From contig JAIFLB010000016.1 of the NCBI GenBank assembly GCA_020049245.1, forward strand, positions 1 through 10,072: a stretch of DNA of 10,072 nt, written 5' to 3'. Of the stretch, positions 1 through 8,062 are shown piece by piece. A program made the translations under genes and the position numbers. Position 1 is the first letter of the stretch, and every line of letters starts with the position of its first letter. The notes beneath the pieces are model-generated. The model made no database searches, was not told the DNA's origin, and worked only from the letters and a program-made list of their open reading frames with translations. Origin of the DNA: Betaproteobacteria bacterium. GTDB taxonomy: Bacteria > Pseudomonadota > Gammaproteobacteria > Burkholderiales > Thiobacillaceae.

Positions 1-3000
1 GAGGAATACGCCACCGAATATCCGTTCGAGTACGACGAACAACTGGCCAAGGAGCTGGTGCCATATTGCGAACTGTCCGAGTCCGGCCCGCTGCTGATGG
101 CCTGGCTGGAAGACGTGGACCGGACCAAGCGCCGTACACAGGATTTCCTGGTCGAACTCAACCAGCGGGTCTGGAAGGCGCTGAAGTACAACATCCGCAT
201 GGAACCCGGCGTGCAGACCTGCGAGGAAACGCTGCAACTGGCCTGCGGTTCCTGCCGCGACAGTGCCTGGCTGCTGGTGCAGATTCTGCGTCACCTGGGT
301 TTTGCCGCGCGTTTTGTTTCCGGCTATCTGGTGCAACTCACCGCTGACTTGAAATCACTCGACGGTCCGTCCGGTCCGGAAAACGATTTTACCGATCTGC
401 ACGCCTGGGCCGAAGTCTATGTGCCGGGCGCCGGCTGGATTGGTCTCGACCCCACTTCCGGCCTGTTCGCCGGCGAGAACCACATCCCGCTCGCCTGCAC
501 GCCGGACCCGGTCAGCGCCGCACCGGTGACCGGTGCGATGGACGAGTGCGAGGTCAGTTTCAGCTTCGACAACAGCGTGGTGCGCATCCACGAAGACCCG
601 CGCGTGACCAAGCCGTATCGCGATGACCAGTGGACCGCGATCGACGCGCTCGGCCGGGCGGTAGATGCCAAGCTTGAACAATACGATGTGCGTTTGACCA
701 TGGGTGGCGAACCGACATTTGTCTCCATCGACGACATGGAATCGGCGCAGTGGAACACCGCCGCGCTCGGTCAGCACAAGCTGGAACGCGCGCAGGATTT
801 GTGGAATCGGCTGACCAAACATTTCGCGCCGAACGGCCTGAAGTTTTCCGGCCAGGGCAAGTGGTATCCGGGTGAACCTTTGCCGCGCTGGGCGCTGGGC
901 ATTTTCTGGCGCACCGATGGCGTGGCATTGTGGAAGAACCCGGAACTGCTGGCCGATGAAGGCAGGTCGTATGGCCACACCACCGCGCGCGCCGCCGCGT
1001 TCATGCACGCGCTGGCTGCAAAACTCGGTTTATCGACCGATTTTGCCCAGGCTGGTTACGAAGACGCGCTGCACTATCTGTTGAAGGAAGCGGAGGTTCC
1101 AGACAACCTGGACCCGGCAAAGATCAATCTGAAAGACCCGATGGAACGCCGTAGTCTGGCCGCCAAGCTGGCGCGCGGACTCGACGAGCCAGTCGGCTAT
1201 GTGTTGCCGATCGCCTGGGATGGCGTAGCCAACCTGTGGAAGAGCAGCGTCTGGACCTTCCGTCGCGGCCGTCTTTACCTGTTGCCGGGCGATTCGCCGA
1301 TGGGCTTGCGTCTGCCGCTGGACAGCCTGCCCTGGGTGGCCATGGCCGAACGCGAAACCCCGATTCCGCTCGACATGTTTGCGCCGCGCGAAAAGCTGGC
1401 CGACGACTACGGCGAAGTCGCCCAGCGCTACGCCGAATTCAAGCCGGCGGTGAATGTGCATCCTGAAATCAAGGCGCAAGGTTTGGCCGATGCTGCAGTT
1501 CCGGTCAAAGTCATCCACACCGCGCTGTGCGTCGAGGCGCGTGGCGGCGTAATGCGCATCTTCATGCCGCCGCTGTCGGCGCTGGAACATTATCTGGAAC
1601 TGGCCGGTGCCATCGAATCGGTGGCGACCGAGATGAAAACCCCGATCATCCTGGAAGGCTACGAGCCGCCGCGCGACTGGCGTTTGCAACGGCTGATGGT
1701 CACCCCCGACCCCGGTGTCATCGAAGTCAACATCCACCCGGCCAGCAACTGGGGCGATCTGACTTCGAACATCAAGATTCTTTATGAAGAAGCGCGTCTG
1801 GCCCGCCTGACCACCGAGAAATTCATGCTTGACGGCCGCCACACCGGCACCGGCGGCGGTAACCATGTCACTTTGGGCGGCGCCACACCCGCCGACAGCC
1901 CGATGCTGCGCCGGCCCGATCTGGTAATGAGCCTGGTCGGCTACTGGCAGCATCACCCCGGCCTGTCCTACCTGTTCTCCGGCATGTTCATCGGCCCGAC
2001 CAGCCAGGCGCCGCGCGTCGATGAAGGCCGTGACGAGAAACTGTACGAGCTGGAAATCGCCTTTCAGCAGATGCCGAAACTCACACCGGGCAGCGAAACC
2101 AGCCAGCTTTGGCTGGTCGACCGGCTGTTGCGCAACCTGTTGGTCGACCTGACCGGTAACACGCACCGTTCCGAGTTCTCCATCGACAAGCTGTACTCGC
2201 CGGACAGCCCGACCGGACGCTTGGGGTTGCTCGAATTCCGTGGTTTCGAAATGCCGCCGCACTGGCAGATGAGCGCGGCGCAGATCCTGTTGCTGCGCAT
2301 TCTGGTGGCGCGCTTCTGGGAAAAACCGTATCGCCATCGTCTGGTGCGCTGGGGTACCGAACTGCATGACCGTTTCATGCTGCCGCATTACATCCGCGCC
2401 GACCTGCTCGACGTGATGCGCGACCTGGGTGAATCCGGCTATCCGTATCAGGCCGAATGGCTCGATCCGTACATCGAATTCCGCTTCCCGCGCATCGGCA
2501 CGGTGAAGATCGACGACATCGAAATCGAGATGCGTACCGCCATCGAACCCTGGCATGTGCTGGGCGAGGAACTCAGCAACGTCGGCACCGCCCGCTTCGT
2601 CGATTCGTCGGTGGAACGCGTGCAGGTGCTGGTGACAGGACTCACGGACAGTCGCTATGTGCTGGCCTGCAACGGCCGCCGGGTGCCGCTGAAATCGACC
2701 GGCCGCCACGGCGAATATGTCGCCGGCATCCGTTACCGCGCCTGGCAGCCGCCGTCGGCGCTGCATCCGACCATCGGCGTCCATTCGCCGCTGATCCTCG
2801 ACCTGATCGACACCTGGACCGGCAAGGCCATCGGCGGCTGCGCCTATCACGTCAGCCATCCCGGCGGTCGCAGCTACGACGTGTTCCCGATCAACGCCAA
2901 TGAAGCCGAATCGCGCCGGGTCAACCGCTACCAGGACTGGAACCATACCCCCGGCCCGGTGCCGGTGCCGCCCGACCTGGCCCGCCTGGCCGAATTCATG

Positions 3001-3096
3001 CCGAACGGCAGCGGCTTGCGCCCGATGGCGCCGCCGCCGGAAGAACCGACGCATGAATATCCGTACACGCTGGATTTGAGGAGGATGCCGGAATAA
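1..3096 (+). CDS. Transglutaminase-like / DUF2126 protein, 5'-truncated by the window edge
   Basis: The frame is open from base 1, so the GTG at 58 is internal and the true start lies upstream. About 1031 residues are visible; family members usually have about 1100, so roughly the N-terminal transglutaminase-associated domain is missing. Seen: a papain-fold transglutaminase core with catalytic Cys in GSCRDSAW (codon 253-255), His in LHAWAEV (400-402) and Asp in GLDPTSG (448-450). The rest matches DUF2126, with GGEPTF at 703-720, a NIHPASNW stretch near 1730-1750 and a glycine-rich GTGGGNH at 1846-1866. Family knowledge: DUF2126 has been linked by comparative genomics to glutamine-synthetase/GCS2-type carboxylate-amine ligases, and the gene travels with ATP-grasp and alpha-E genes. 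Inference: a cytoplasmic enzyme that makes or breaks amide/isopeptide bonds; the substrate is unknown. No signal peptide can be judged. Family assignment is firm; the reaction is not established. Confidence 0.93.
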   Translation, partial: EEYATEYPFEYDEQLAKELVPYCELSESGPLLMAWLEDVDRTKRRTQDFLVELNQRVWKALKYNIRMEPGVQTCEETLQLACGSCRDSAWLLVQILRHLGFAARFVSGYLVQLTADLKSLDGPSGPENDFTDLHAWAEVYVPGAGWIGLDPTSGLFAGENHIPLACTPDPVSAAPVTGAMDECEVSFSFDNSVVRIHEDPRVTKPYRDDQWTAIDALGRAVDAKLEQYDVRLTMGGEPTFVSIDDMESAQWNTAALGQHKLERAQDLWNRLTKHFAPNGLKFSGQGKWYPGEPLPRWALGIFWRTDGVALWKNPELLADEGRSYGHTTARAAAFMHALAAKLGLSTDFAQAGYEDALHYLLKEAEVPDNLDPAKINLKDPMERRSLAAKLARGLDEPVGYVLPIAWDGVANLWKSSVWTFRRGRLYLLPGDSPMGLRLPLDSLPWVAMAERETPIPLDMFAPREKLADDYGEVAQRYAEFKPAVNVHPEIKAQGLADAAVPVKVIHTALCVEARGGVMRIFMPPLSALEHYLELAGAIESVATEMKTPIILEGYEPPRDWRLQRLMVTPDPGVIEVNIHPASNWGDLTSNIKILYEEARLARLTTEKFMLDGRHTGTGGGNHVTLGGATPADSPMLRRPDLVMSLVGYWQHHPGLSYLFSGMFIGPTSQAPRVDEGRDEKLYELEIAFQQMPKLTPGSETSQLWLVDRLLRNLLVDLTGNTHRSEFSIDKLYSPDSPTGRLGLLEFRGFEMPPHWQMSAAQILLLRILVARFWEKPYRHRLVRWGTELHDRFMLPHYIRADLLDVMRDLGESGYPYQAEWLDPYIEFRFPRIGTVKIDDIEIEMRTAIEPWHVLGEELSNVGTARFVDSSVERVQVLVTGLTDSRYVLACNGRRVPLKSTGRHGEYVAGIRYRAWQPPSALHPTIGVHSPLILDLIDTWTGKAIGGCAYHVSHPGGRSYDVFPINANEAESRRVNRYQDWNHTPGPVPVPPDLARLAEFMPNGSGLRPMAPPPEEPTHEYPYTLDLRRMPE

Positions 3097-3139
3097 TGCA
3101 AACGCCAGCTATCATGCCCGCTATGAAGTCGGGTTGATT

Positions 3140-3231
3140 CGTAGGGCGGAAAAGCCGGCGGCTTTTTGCTGGCGTCTTCCGCCGTATGCACCGAGCATTG
3201 GCGGAAGGCGCTATCGCTTTTCCGCCCTACG
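3140..3231. repeat. 92-bp BIME/REP-like palindromic element (possible MITE)
   Basis: The ends are a perfect 16-bp inverted repeat: cgtagggcggaaaagc at 3140-3155 against its complement at 3216-3231. Inside, gcgtcttccgcc (3172-3183) pairs with ggcggaaggcgc (3200-3211) with one mismatch, and atgc (3186-3189) pairs with gcat (3195-3198). The element can also fold as two separate hairpins, each bounded by ggcggaa and ttccgcc (3145-3183 and 3200-3226). Elements with gtagggcgg/ccgccctac ends are, to my knowledge, scattered in many proteobacterial genomes. A near-duplication flanks it (gattc 3136-3140, gattt 3231-3235), weakly suggesting insertion. Only this copy was found in the window. Confidence 0.8.
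3150..3168 (+). terminator. Possible terminator hairpin after the DUF2126 gene
   Basis: aaaagcc (3150-3156) and ggctttt (3160-3166) form a 7-bp stem with a 3-base ggc loop, followed by t and g. It lies 54 bases after the stop codon of the DUF2126 gene and inside the left arm of the palindromic element. The U-tract is short and part of it is in the stem, so intrinsic termination is only plausible. The larger folds of the element compete with it. Confidence 0.35.
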
Positions 3232-3264
3232 ATTTGGCCGATTTCGAGCAGGATGTCAGAAACT

Positions 3265-3268
3265 GGAG
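3265..3268 (+). promoter_or_regulatory. Ribosome binding site fixing the regulator start
   Basis: GGAG ends 6 bases before the ATG at 3275. It is one of the few clear Shine-Dalgarno sequences in the left part of the window and decides the start of the small regulator. Confidence 0.6.
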
Positions 3269-3274
3269 TGCGTC

Positions 3275-3619
3275 ATGAAAGCCATCATCGAACTGGATCG
3301 AAAAAACAGCATATTCGCCTCAGTGCGTGAGCAGATCGAATCCGATGCCGAAGTGGACTACCGTCTTTCGTACGAGTCTGCGCGCGCGCTGTTTTCCGAA
3401 TTGACGCCGGCGCGTATCGACCTGCTCGACACCTTGCGCAGAGCCGGGGCGTGCAGTGTTTACGCGCTGGCCAAGACAGCCGGGCGAAATTACTCGAATG
3501 TGCATGGCGATGTGACCCGCTTGCTCGACCTGGGACTGATTGAACGCGCCCAGGACGACACGGTTTTCGTGCCTTTTTCCGAGATTGATATCCGCCTGCC
3601 ACTGGCGTTGGCGGCGTGA
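3275..3619 (+). CDS. Winged-helix regulator resembling TumA-type antitoxins (HVO_A0114-like), orphan
   Basis: 114 residues. The start ATG at 3275 is chosen over the longer open frame (from 3134) because GGAG at 3265-3268 sits 6 bases upstream and because the longer frame would run through the palindromic element. Seen: a helical N-terminal part, then a compact winged-helix segment at residues 43-101 (LTPARIDLLDTLRRAG, then a recognition-helix region with VHGDVTRLLDLGLIER and a short wing ending VFVPFSEIDI). The VHGDV...LGLIER...VFVPF pattern is typical of a family annotated as putative DNA-binding proteins and as the antitoxin partner of DUF6516/TumE-like toxins. No toxin frame is present on either side: upstream is the palindrome, downstream are 70 bases and then the ATP-grasp gene. 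It may therefore be a solitary regulator or the remnant of a toxin-antitoxin pair. It may control the downstream operon, but nothing shows this directly. Confidence 0.8.
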   Translation: MKAIIELDRKNSIFASVREQIESDAEVDYRLSYESARALFSELTPARIDLLDTLRRAGACSVYALAKTAGRNYSNVHGDVTRLLDLGLIERAQDDTVFVPFSEIDIRLPLALAA

Positions 3620-3645
3620 AGCAGGATTTACCCGTGCTACGTCGT

Positions 3646-3673
3646 TTGACGCATGCCAGCGTGTCGCCATAGC
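3646..3673 (+). promoter_or_regulatory. Weak candidate promoter before the ATP-grasp gene
   Basis: TTGACG (3646-3651) matches 5 of 6 bases of the sigma-70 -35 box. The best -10 at permitted spacing is CATAGC (3668-3673, 16-bp spacer), with only 3 matches. A better-looking TATAGA (3678-3683) is too far away (26 bp). The ATP-grasp gene could have its own promoter here, or be read through from the small regulator gene 70 bases upstream. Confidence 0.2.
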
Positions 3674-3689
3674 GGTGTATAGATAGCAC

Positions 3690-6338
3690 ATGAACAGCCC
3701 CAGCCTGCAGATGTCCACCCCGCCCGACTACCAACCTCTGCCCGATGCCTGGGACGAGATGTGGGACGCCGAAACCGGCGTACGGCCGCATTGGGGTGAT
3801 CTGGTCGATGGGCTGGCTGGCCTGGGCGCGCGCGACTGGTCGGCGCGCGGACAGCGGATCAAGCGACTGCTGCGCGAGAACGGCGTCACCTATCACGTCT
3901 ACAACGACCCGCGCGGCTACTCGCGGACCTGGGAACTCGACCCGATTCCGCTGTTGCTCGATTTCGCCGAATGGCGGCAGATCGAAGCCGGACTGGAACA
4001 GCGGGCGCATCTGCTCGACCTGATTCTGCGCGACCTGTACGGGCCGCAAACGCTGCTCAAGCGTGGTCTGTTGCCGCCCGATCTGATCTACGCCCATGCC
4101 GGTTATCTGCGTCCGTTGCTCGGTGCGCTGCCGGCGGACCGGCGACAACTGATCTTCTACGCGGCCGATCTGGTGCGCGGGCCGGATGGCCGCATCTGGG
4201 TCATGGCCGACCGCACGCAAGCGCCATCCGGCGCCGGCTACGCGCTGGAAAATCGCACCGTGATGGCACGCACGTTTCCCGAGTTTCTGGAAGATGCCAG
4301 TGTTGCCAAACTGAATCCCTGGCTGGAAGCGGTGCGCGCCGCGCTCAACGGCTTGGGCACTGTCGCGCGCGAACATGCCGAAGTCGTCGTGCTGACGCCG
4401 GGCCCGGCCAACGAGACCTACTTCGAGCACGCTTACCTGGCCGCGCGCCTCGGCTACAACCTGGCGCAAGGTGATGATTTGACCGTGCGCGACGGCCGCG
4501 TCTGGCTGAAATCGGTGCAGGGTTTGAAGCCGGTCGATGTGATCCTGCGCCGGGTCGATGAAGAGTGGTGCGATCCGCTCGAACTTCGCCAGGATTCGCG
4601 CCTCGGTGTGGCCGGGCTGGTCGAAGCGGTGCGGCGCGGCAATGTGGCGATCGCCAATCCGCTGGGCAGCGGTTTGTTGGAAAACCCGGCGTTGATTCCG
4701 TTCTTGCCGGTTCTGGCCAAGGCGTTGCTGGGCGAAAAACTGCTGTTGCCAAGTGCGGCGACGTGGTGGTGCGGCCAACAGCGCGAGCGTGAGCATGTGC
4801 TGGCCAACCTGCAGCGCCTGGTGTTGAAGCCGATCCATCGCGGCCAGGCCAGTGAGACGGTGTTTGGCCCCGATCTTGATCGCAAACAACTGGCCGCCTG
4901 GCGCGCGCGCATTCTGGCGCGGCCGCATTTGTACGTCGGCCAGGAACCGATTCAGCCCTCAACCACGCCGGCGTTGCATAACAACCGCTTGATGCCGCAC
5001 AAGGCCAGCTTGCGGACTTTTCTGGTCAGTCGCGAGGCGGGCTATGCCACCTTGCCTGGCGGACTCACCCGCTGTACCAGCGGACATATGTTGTCTGCCC
5101 AGAGTGGTGCGCTTAACAAGGACACCTGGATTACGCCGGCGATCGAGCTGATCCGCCCTCCGCAAATGCCGGTGATGGCGCAGGGACAAAGCCAGCTAAG
5201 CCAACAAGGCCAGCAAGGCCAGCAGAGCGGACAATCGCAGTCGCAAACATTGTTGCAGCAAAGCTTGAAGCAGGCTTTTCAGCAAACGCTGCAGCCTGCG
5301 GTGCAAACATCCCGGTCCCCGGTCAGCATTCACCCCGAGGCCGAAATTCTGACCAGTCGGGCTGCCGATAATCTGTTCTGGACCGGCCGCTATCTGGAGC
5401 GCGCGGAAGCGGTGACGCGTTTGTTGCGCGCGGTGCTTGACGGTCTCTGGGAAGAGGAAACCGCGCCGGGCCTGGAACCGGTGTTGCACGCGCTGATGCG
5501 TTTGATGGGCTACGCACCGGGCGATTGCGGCTGCAAGGACCGCGATGACTTAGCCAACTGTGTACGCGAACTGACCACTCAGAACGAGCGCCCCGGCAAT
5601 CTGGCGCATACCGTGCGCGGGCTGCTGGGTTGTGCCTACGGCACGCGAGAATACTGGTCAGTGGCGATTTGGCGGCTGCTTGACCGAGTCGAACGCGATT
5701 GGGGACAACGTCCGCGTAAATCGGGAGGCAGCCATGAACGGATCGATCTCTGGCTGGGCAGGCTGGTTGATGCGTTGGCTGGCTTGGCCGGCCTGGCTTC
5801 TGAAACATTGCCGCGTGAAACCGGCTTCCGCTTTTTCGATCTTGGCCGCCGCATCGAGCGCGGCCTGACGCAATCGACATTGTTGGTGCAAACGCTGCAA
5901 TCGCGCCTGACCGGCGAGGCGGAACGTGAAAGCCTGTCGCTGGTGCTGGCCAGCGCCGACAGCCTGATCACTTTCCGCCGGCGATATCGCGCCGAACCCT
6001 TCCTGACTGGCGTGCTGGAACTCTTGTTGTGGGACGTGGAAAGTCCGCGCGCGCTGATTTACCAGATTCATACCGCGCGCCGCCACCTCACCGCGTTGAC
6101 GCATGCCGGTCAGCGCTGCAATGCCGAGCGTCCGCTGTTCAGCGCCGAAGAACGCATCTACGCCGCCGAGGCGAATCTCGAAGATTGGCGCGTCGACGCC
6201 GCCGCGCGCCAGACTTTGATCGCCACGCTGGGCGAAATCTCCAGCCAAATGACGGCAGCCTCGGACGCCATTTCGCATACCTGGTTCACCCATGTGCAGG
6301 AGCTGTATGCGCTGCGCCCGCTACCACCCCGCGTTTGA
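3690..6338 (+). CDS. Fused circularly permuted ATP-grasp / alpha-E domain protein
   Basis: 882 residues. Residues about 15-490 match the circularly permuted type 2 ATP-grasp family (DUF404/DUF407): landmarks are HVYNDPRG (69-76), VMADRTQAPSGAGYALENR (171-189), a conserved TPGP...NETYFEHAYLA block (236-251), LVLKP (377-381), PHKASLRTFLV (436-446) and KDTW (477-480). Residues about 499-540 are a glutamine/serine-rich linker. Residues about 551-880 are the helical alpha-E domain (DUF403), opening with AADNLFWTGRYLERAE. In many genomes these are two adjacent genes; here they are one. ATP-grasp enzymes join a carboxylate to an amine using ATP; the substrate here is unknown. Likely cytoplasmic: no signal peptide or membrane segment is seen. 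No good Shine-Dalgarno precedes the ATG at 3690; ATG 3711 (residue 8) is an alternative start. The next gene follows after 23 bases, so co-transcription is likely. Confidence 0.93.
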   Translation: MNSPSLQMSTPPDYQPLPDAWDEMWDAETGVRPHWGDLVDGLAGLGARDWSARGQRIKRLLRENGVTYHVYNDPRGYSRTWELDPIPLLLDFAEWRQIEAGLEQRAHLLDLILRDLYGPQTLLKRGLLPPDLIYAHAGYLRPLLGALPADRRQLIFYAADLVRGPDGRIWVMADRTQAPSGAGYALENRTVMARTFPEFLEDASVAKLNPWLEAVRAALNGLGTVAREHAEVVVLTPGPANETYFEHAYLAARLGYNLAQGDDLTVRDGRVWLKSVQGLKPVDVILRRVDEEWCDPLELRQDSRLGVAGLVEAVRRGNVAIANPLGSGLLENPALIPFLPVLAKALLGEKLLLPSAATWWCGQQREREHVLANLQRLVLKPIHRGQASETVFGPDLDRKQLAAWRARILARPHLYVGQEPIQPSTTPALHNNRLMPHKASLRTFLVSREAGYATLPGGLTRCTSGHMLSAQSGALNKDTWITPAIELIRPPQMPVMAQGQSQLSQQGQQGQQSGQSQSQTLLQQSLKQAFQQTLQPAVQTSRSPVSIHPEAEILTSRAADNLFWTGRYLERAEAVTRLLRAVLDGLWEEETAPGLEPVLHALMRLMGYAPGDCGCKDRDDLANCVRELTTQNERPGNLAHTVRGLLGCAYGTREYWSVAIWRLLDRVERDWGQRPRKSGGSHERIDLWLGRLVDALAGLAGLASETLPRETGFRFFDLGRRIERGLTQSTLLVQTLQSRLTGEAERESLSLVLASADSLITFRRRYRAEPFLTGVLELLLWDVESPRALIYQIHTARRHLTALTHAGQRCNAERPLFSAEERIYAAEANLEDWRVDAAARQTLIATLGEISSQMTAASDAISHTWFTHVQELYALRPLPPRV

Positions 6339-6361
6339 TTGAAGATATTTCCACTATCGCC

Positions 6362-7270
6362 ATGAGCCGATTTCGCATCGAACACGTCAACACCTATTAC
6401 TACGCGCATAGCGTCGGCCTCAATTATGGCGAGGCGCGTTTGCTGCCGCGCGCGGCGGCTGGTCAACGTGTGCTGGAACGGACGCTGGTGATGACGCCGT
6501 TTGTCGACGATTACCGCGAACGCGATGACGCTTTCGGCAATCGTGTCGTCTGGTTCAACCTGCGCCAGCCGCATCAAAGCCTGGCGGTCACCGCCTGCAG
6601 CTTGATCGAACGTGTTGCGCCAATTCAAGCCACGGTCTCGCCGACCTGGGAATCTGTCGTGCAAAGCCTGAACCAACCCCTCTACGGGGAAGTTGGGGCG
6701 AATGCCGGGAATGTCGCCGAGCGTGATTACTGCTTGCCTTCGCCGCATGCGCCCTACGAACTCGCCGCGATCGATTACGCCCGCATCAGCTTCACGCCTG
6801 GTCGGCCCTTGCTGGAAGCGGTGGCGGATCTGACCGCCCGCATCCATGCCGAATTCGCGTATCGGCCGAACGCGACGCAGATTGACACCCCGATCGCCGA
6901 GGTGCTGGCCGAGCGGCATGGTGTTTGTCAGGACTTCGCCCACCTGGCGTTGTCCGGTTTGCGTGGTCTCGGCCTCGCCGCGCGCTACGTCAGCGGTTAT
7001 CTGGAAACAACGCCGCTGCCGGGGGCGCCGATCCTGACCGGCGTCGATGCCTCGCACGCATGGATCAGCGTCTTTCTGCCCGGGTCAGAGGAAAATTCCG
7101 GCTGGTTCGATTTCGATCCGACCAACGGCACAGAGATTGGTGAAGGCCATCTGACGCTGGCCTGGGGGCGCGACTATGGCGATGTTGCGCCGTTGAAAGG
7201 CGTCATCTATGGCGGTGGCATGCACCAGCTCGATGTCGGCGTCACTGTCACACGCATGTTTGATAATTGA
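6362..7270 (+). CDS. Transglutaminase-like protein with bacterial N-terminal domain
   Basis: 302 residues, a usual length for this family. The frame is open from 6029, but that part overlaps the ATP-grasp/alpha-E gene in another frame. The ATG at 6362 gives the classic opening FRIEHVNTYYY of the bacterial transglutaminase N-terminal region (residues about 3-85). The papain-fold core follows: catalytic Cys189 in GVCQDFAH, His232 in SHAWISV and Asp252 in FDFDPTNG, so the triad is complete. Such proteins are predicted to act as proteases/amidases or acyl transferases rather than blood-type crosslinkers. It sits 23 bases after the alpha-E fusion gene and 27 before the amidotransferase gene. No Shine-Dalgarno is convincing, so translational coupling may drive it. 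No signal peptide is seen. Together with the DUF2126 protein the cluster has two distinct transglutaminase cores, as is usual for this gene neighbourhood. Confidence 0.92.
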   Translation: MSRFRIEHVNTYYYAHSVGLNYGEARLLPRAAAGQRVLERTLVMTPFVDDYRERDDAFGNRVVWFNLRQPHQSLAVTACSLIERVAPIQATVSPTWESVVQSLNQPLYGEVGANAGNVAERDYCLPSPHAPYELAAIDYARISFTPGRPLLEAVADLTARIHAEFAYRPNATQIDTPIAEVLAERHGVCQDFAHLALSGLRGLGLAARYVSGYLETTPLPGAPILTGVDASHAWISVFLPGSEENSGWFDFDPTNGTEIGEGHLTLAWGRDYGDVAPLKGVIYGGGMHQLDVGVTVTRMFDN

Positions 7271-7297
7271 CGCCCTTTTCCATTTTTTGCCTCGTTC

Positions 7298-8041
7298 ATG
7301 AAGCCTGCTGCCTCCACTCCCCCGATCTGCATCATCAAAGCCGGCAGCACGTTCCCGGAAAGCGTCGCCGAAACTGGTGATTTCGAAGACTGGCTGATCG
7401 CCGGTTTAGGTCTGCCAAAAACCGAAGTCCGTGTAATCAACGCGGTTGAAGCTGCCAAGCTGCCGCCGCCGGCTGATTGTGCCGGTGTCGTGATCAGCGG
7501 CGCGCATGCGATGATCACCGACGATCTGCCCTGGATGCTGCGCCTGTCCGACTGGACCCGGCGTGTGGTGACCGCGCAAGTGCCGTTTCTCGGCATCTGC
7601 TTCGGCCATCAGATGCTGGCGCGGGCGATGGGCGGGCAGGTCGACTTTCATCCAAAGGGGCGCGAGATCGGTAGTGTCGATATCGAACTGCATGCCGCCG
7701 CGCAAAGCGACTTGCTGTTCGCCGCCATGCCACAACGGTTCAGAGCACATGCCGTTCACGCCCAGTCGGTCAGCAAGCTGCCGTCGGGTGCCACCTTGTT
7801 GGCGAGTAACGAATATGAAGCGACACACGCTTTCCGAGTCGGCGTTTGTGCCTGGGGCGTGCAGTTCCATCCCGAATTCAACCCGGCGCGGATGGCGGTG
7901 TATCTGGATCACTTCGCACCAGCCTTGCAGGCTGCTGGCGTTGACGTAGCTTCAATCAGGGCGAATTTGGTCGAGACCCCGGAATCCGCCCGGCTGTTGT
8001 CCCGCTTCGTCAGGCTGGCGAAGGCGGAAGCGTTTGAATAG
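7298..8041 (+). CDS. Class I glutamine amidotransferase (GMP synthase-like GATase1)
   Basis: 247 residues. The GATase1 triad is visible: Cys101 in the nucleophile elbow GICFGHQ, and His191 with Glu193 in GVQFHPEF. Residues 67-70 (SGAH) occupy the place of the oxyanion-loop SGG motif. The family takes ammonia from glutamine, or hydrolyses gamma-glutamyl amides, and stand-alone members without a synthetase domain are common (including gamma-glutamyl-polyamine-type hydrolases). It is the last gene of the + strand cluster, 27 bases after the transglutaminase gene. Inference: it could supply ammonia to, or hydrolyse gamma-glutamyl products of, the neighbouring ligases; simple operon hitch-hiking is possible too. 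The start ATG at 7298 has no visible Shine-Dalgarno but begins just before the conserved beta strand ICIIKAG. No other in-frame start fits better. Confidence 0.88.
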   Translation: MKPAASTPPICIIKAGSTFPESVAETGDFEDWLIAGLGLPKTEVRVINAVEAAKLPPPADCAGVVISGAHAMITDDLPWMLRLSDWTRRVVTAQVPFLGICFGHQMLARAMGGQVDFHPKGREIGSVDIELHAAAQSDLLFAAMPQRFRAHAVHAQSVSKLPSGATLLASNEYEATHAFRVGVCAWGVQFHPEFNPARMAVYLDHFAPALQAAGVDVASIRANLVETPESARLLSRFVRLAKAEAFE

Positions 8042-8050
8042 CCGCCTTTT
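8021..8050 (+). terminator. Possible terminator hairpin spanning the amidotransferase stop codon
   Basis: aaggcgg (8021-8027) pairs perfectly with ccgcctt (8042-8048) around a 14-base loop that contains the TAG stop (8039-8041), followed by only two more T. It is the only hairpin seen near the 21-base gap between the converging genes. The loop is large and the T tail short, so it is a weak candidate. Confidence 0.4.
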
Positions 8051-8062
8051 CAGCTGTCCTGG

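Noticed and set aside
58..60. GTG as start of the first gene
   Set aside because: The frame stays open to base 1 and the 19 extra residues read like real protein, so the gene simply enters from outside the window.
1030..3054. Long antisense open frame of 674 codons on the minus strand
   Set aside because: It lies wholly opposite the well-conserved DUF2126 gene. Its His/Arg/Gln/Ala-rich translation has no recognisable domain, as expected of a mirror frame in GC-rich DNA.
3136..3235. Target-site duplication of the palindromic element
   Set aside because: gattc and gattt agree in only 4 of 5 bases and the boundaries are ambiguous, so this is not strong enough to call a transposition event.
3097..3274. 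Possible small toxin gene partnering the antitoxin-like regulator
   Set aside because: The stretch is mostly the palindromic element and holds no open frame on either strand that reads as a toxin.
3285..4928. Antisense open frame of 547 codons on the minus strand
   Set aside because: It spans two real plus-strand genes and the gap between them and has no family motif. It is a compositional shadow.
6029..6361. Upstream extension of the transglutaminase gene
   Set aside because: This part overlaps the conserved alpha-E coding sequence in another frame and translates to an Arg/Ala-rich stretch. The family's N-terminus matches the ATG at 6362.
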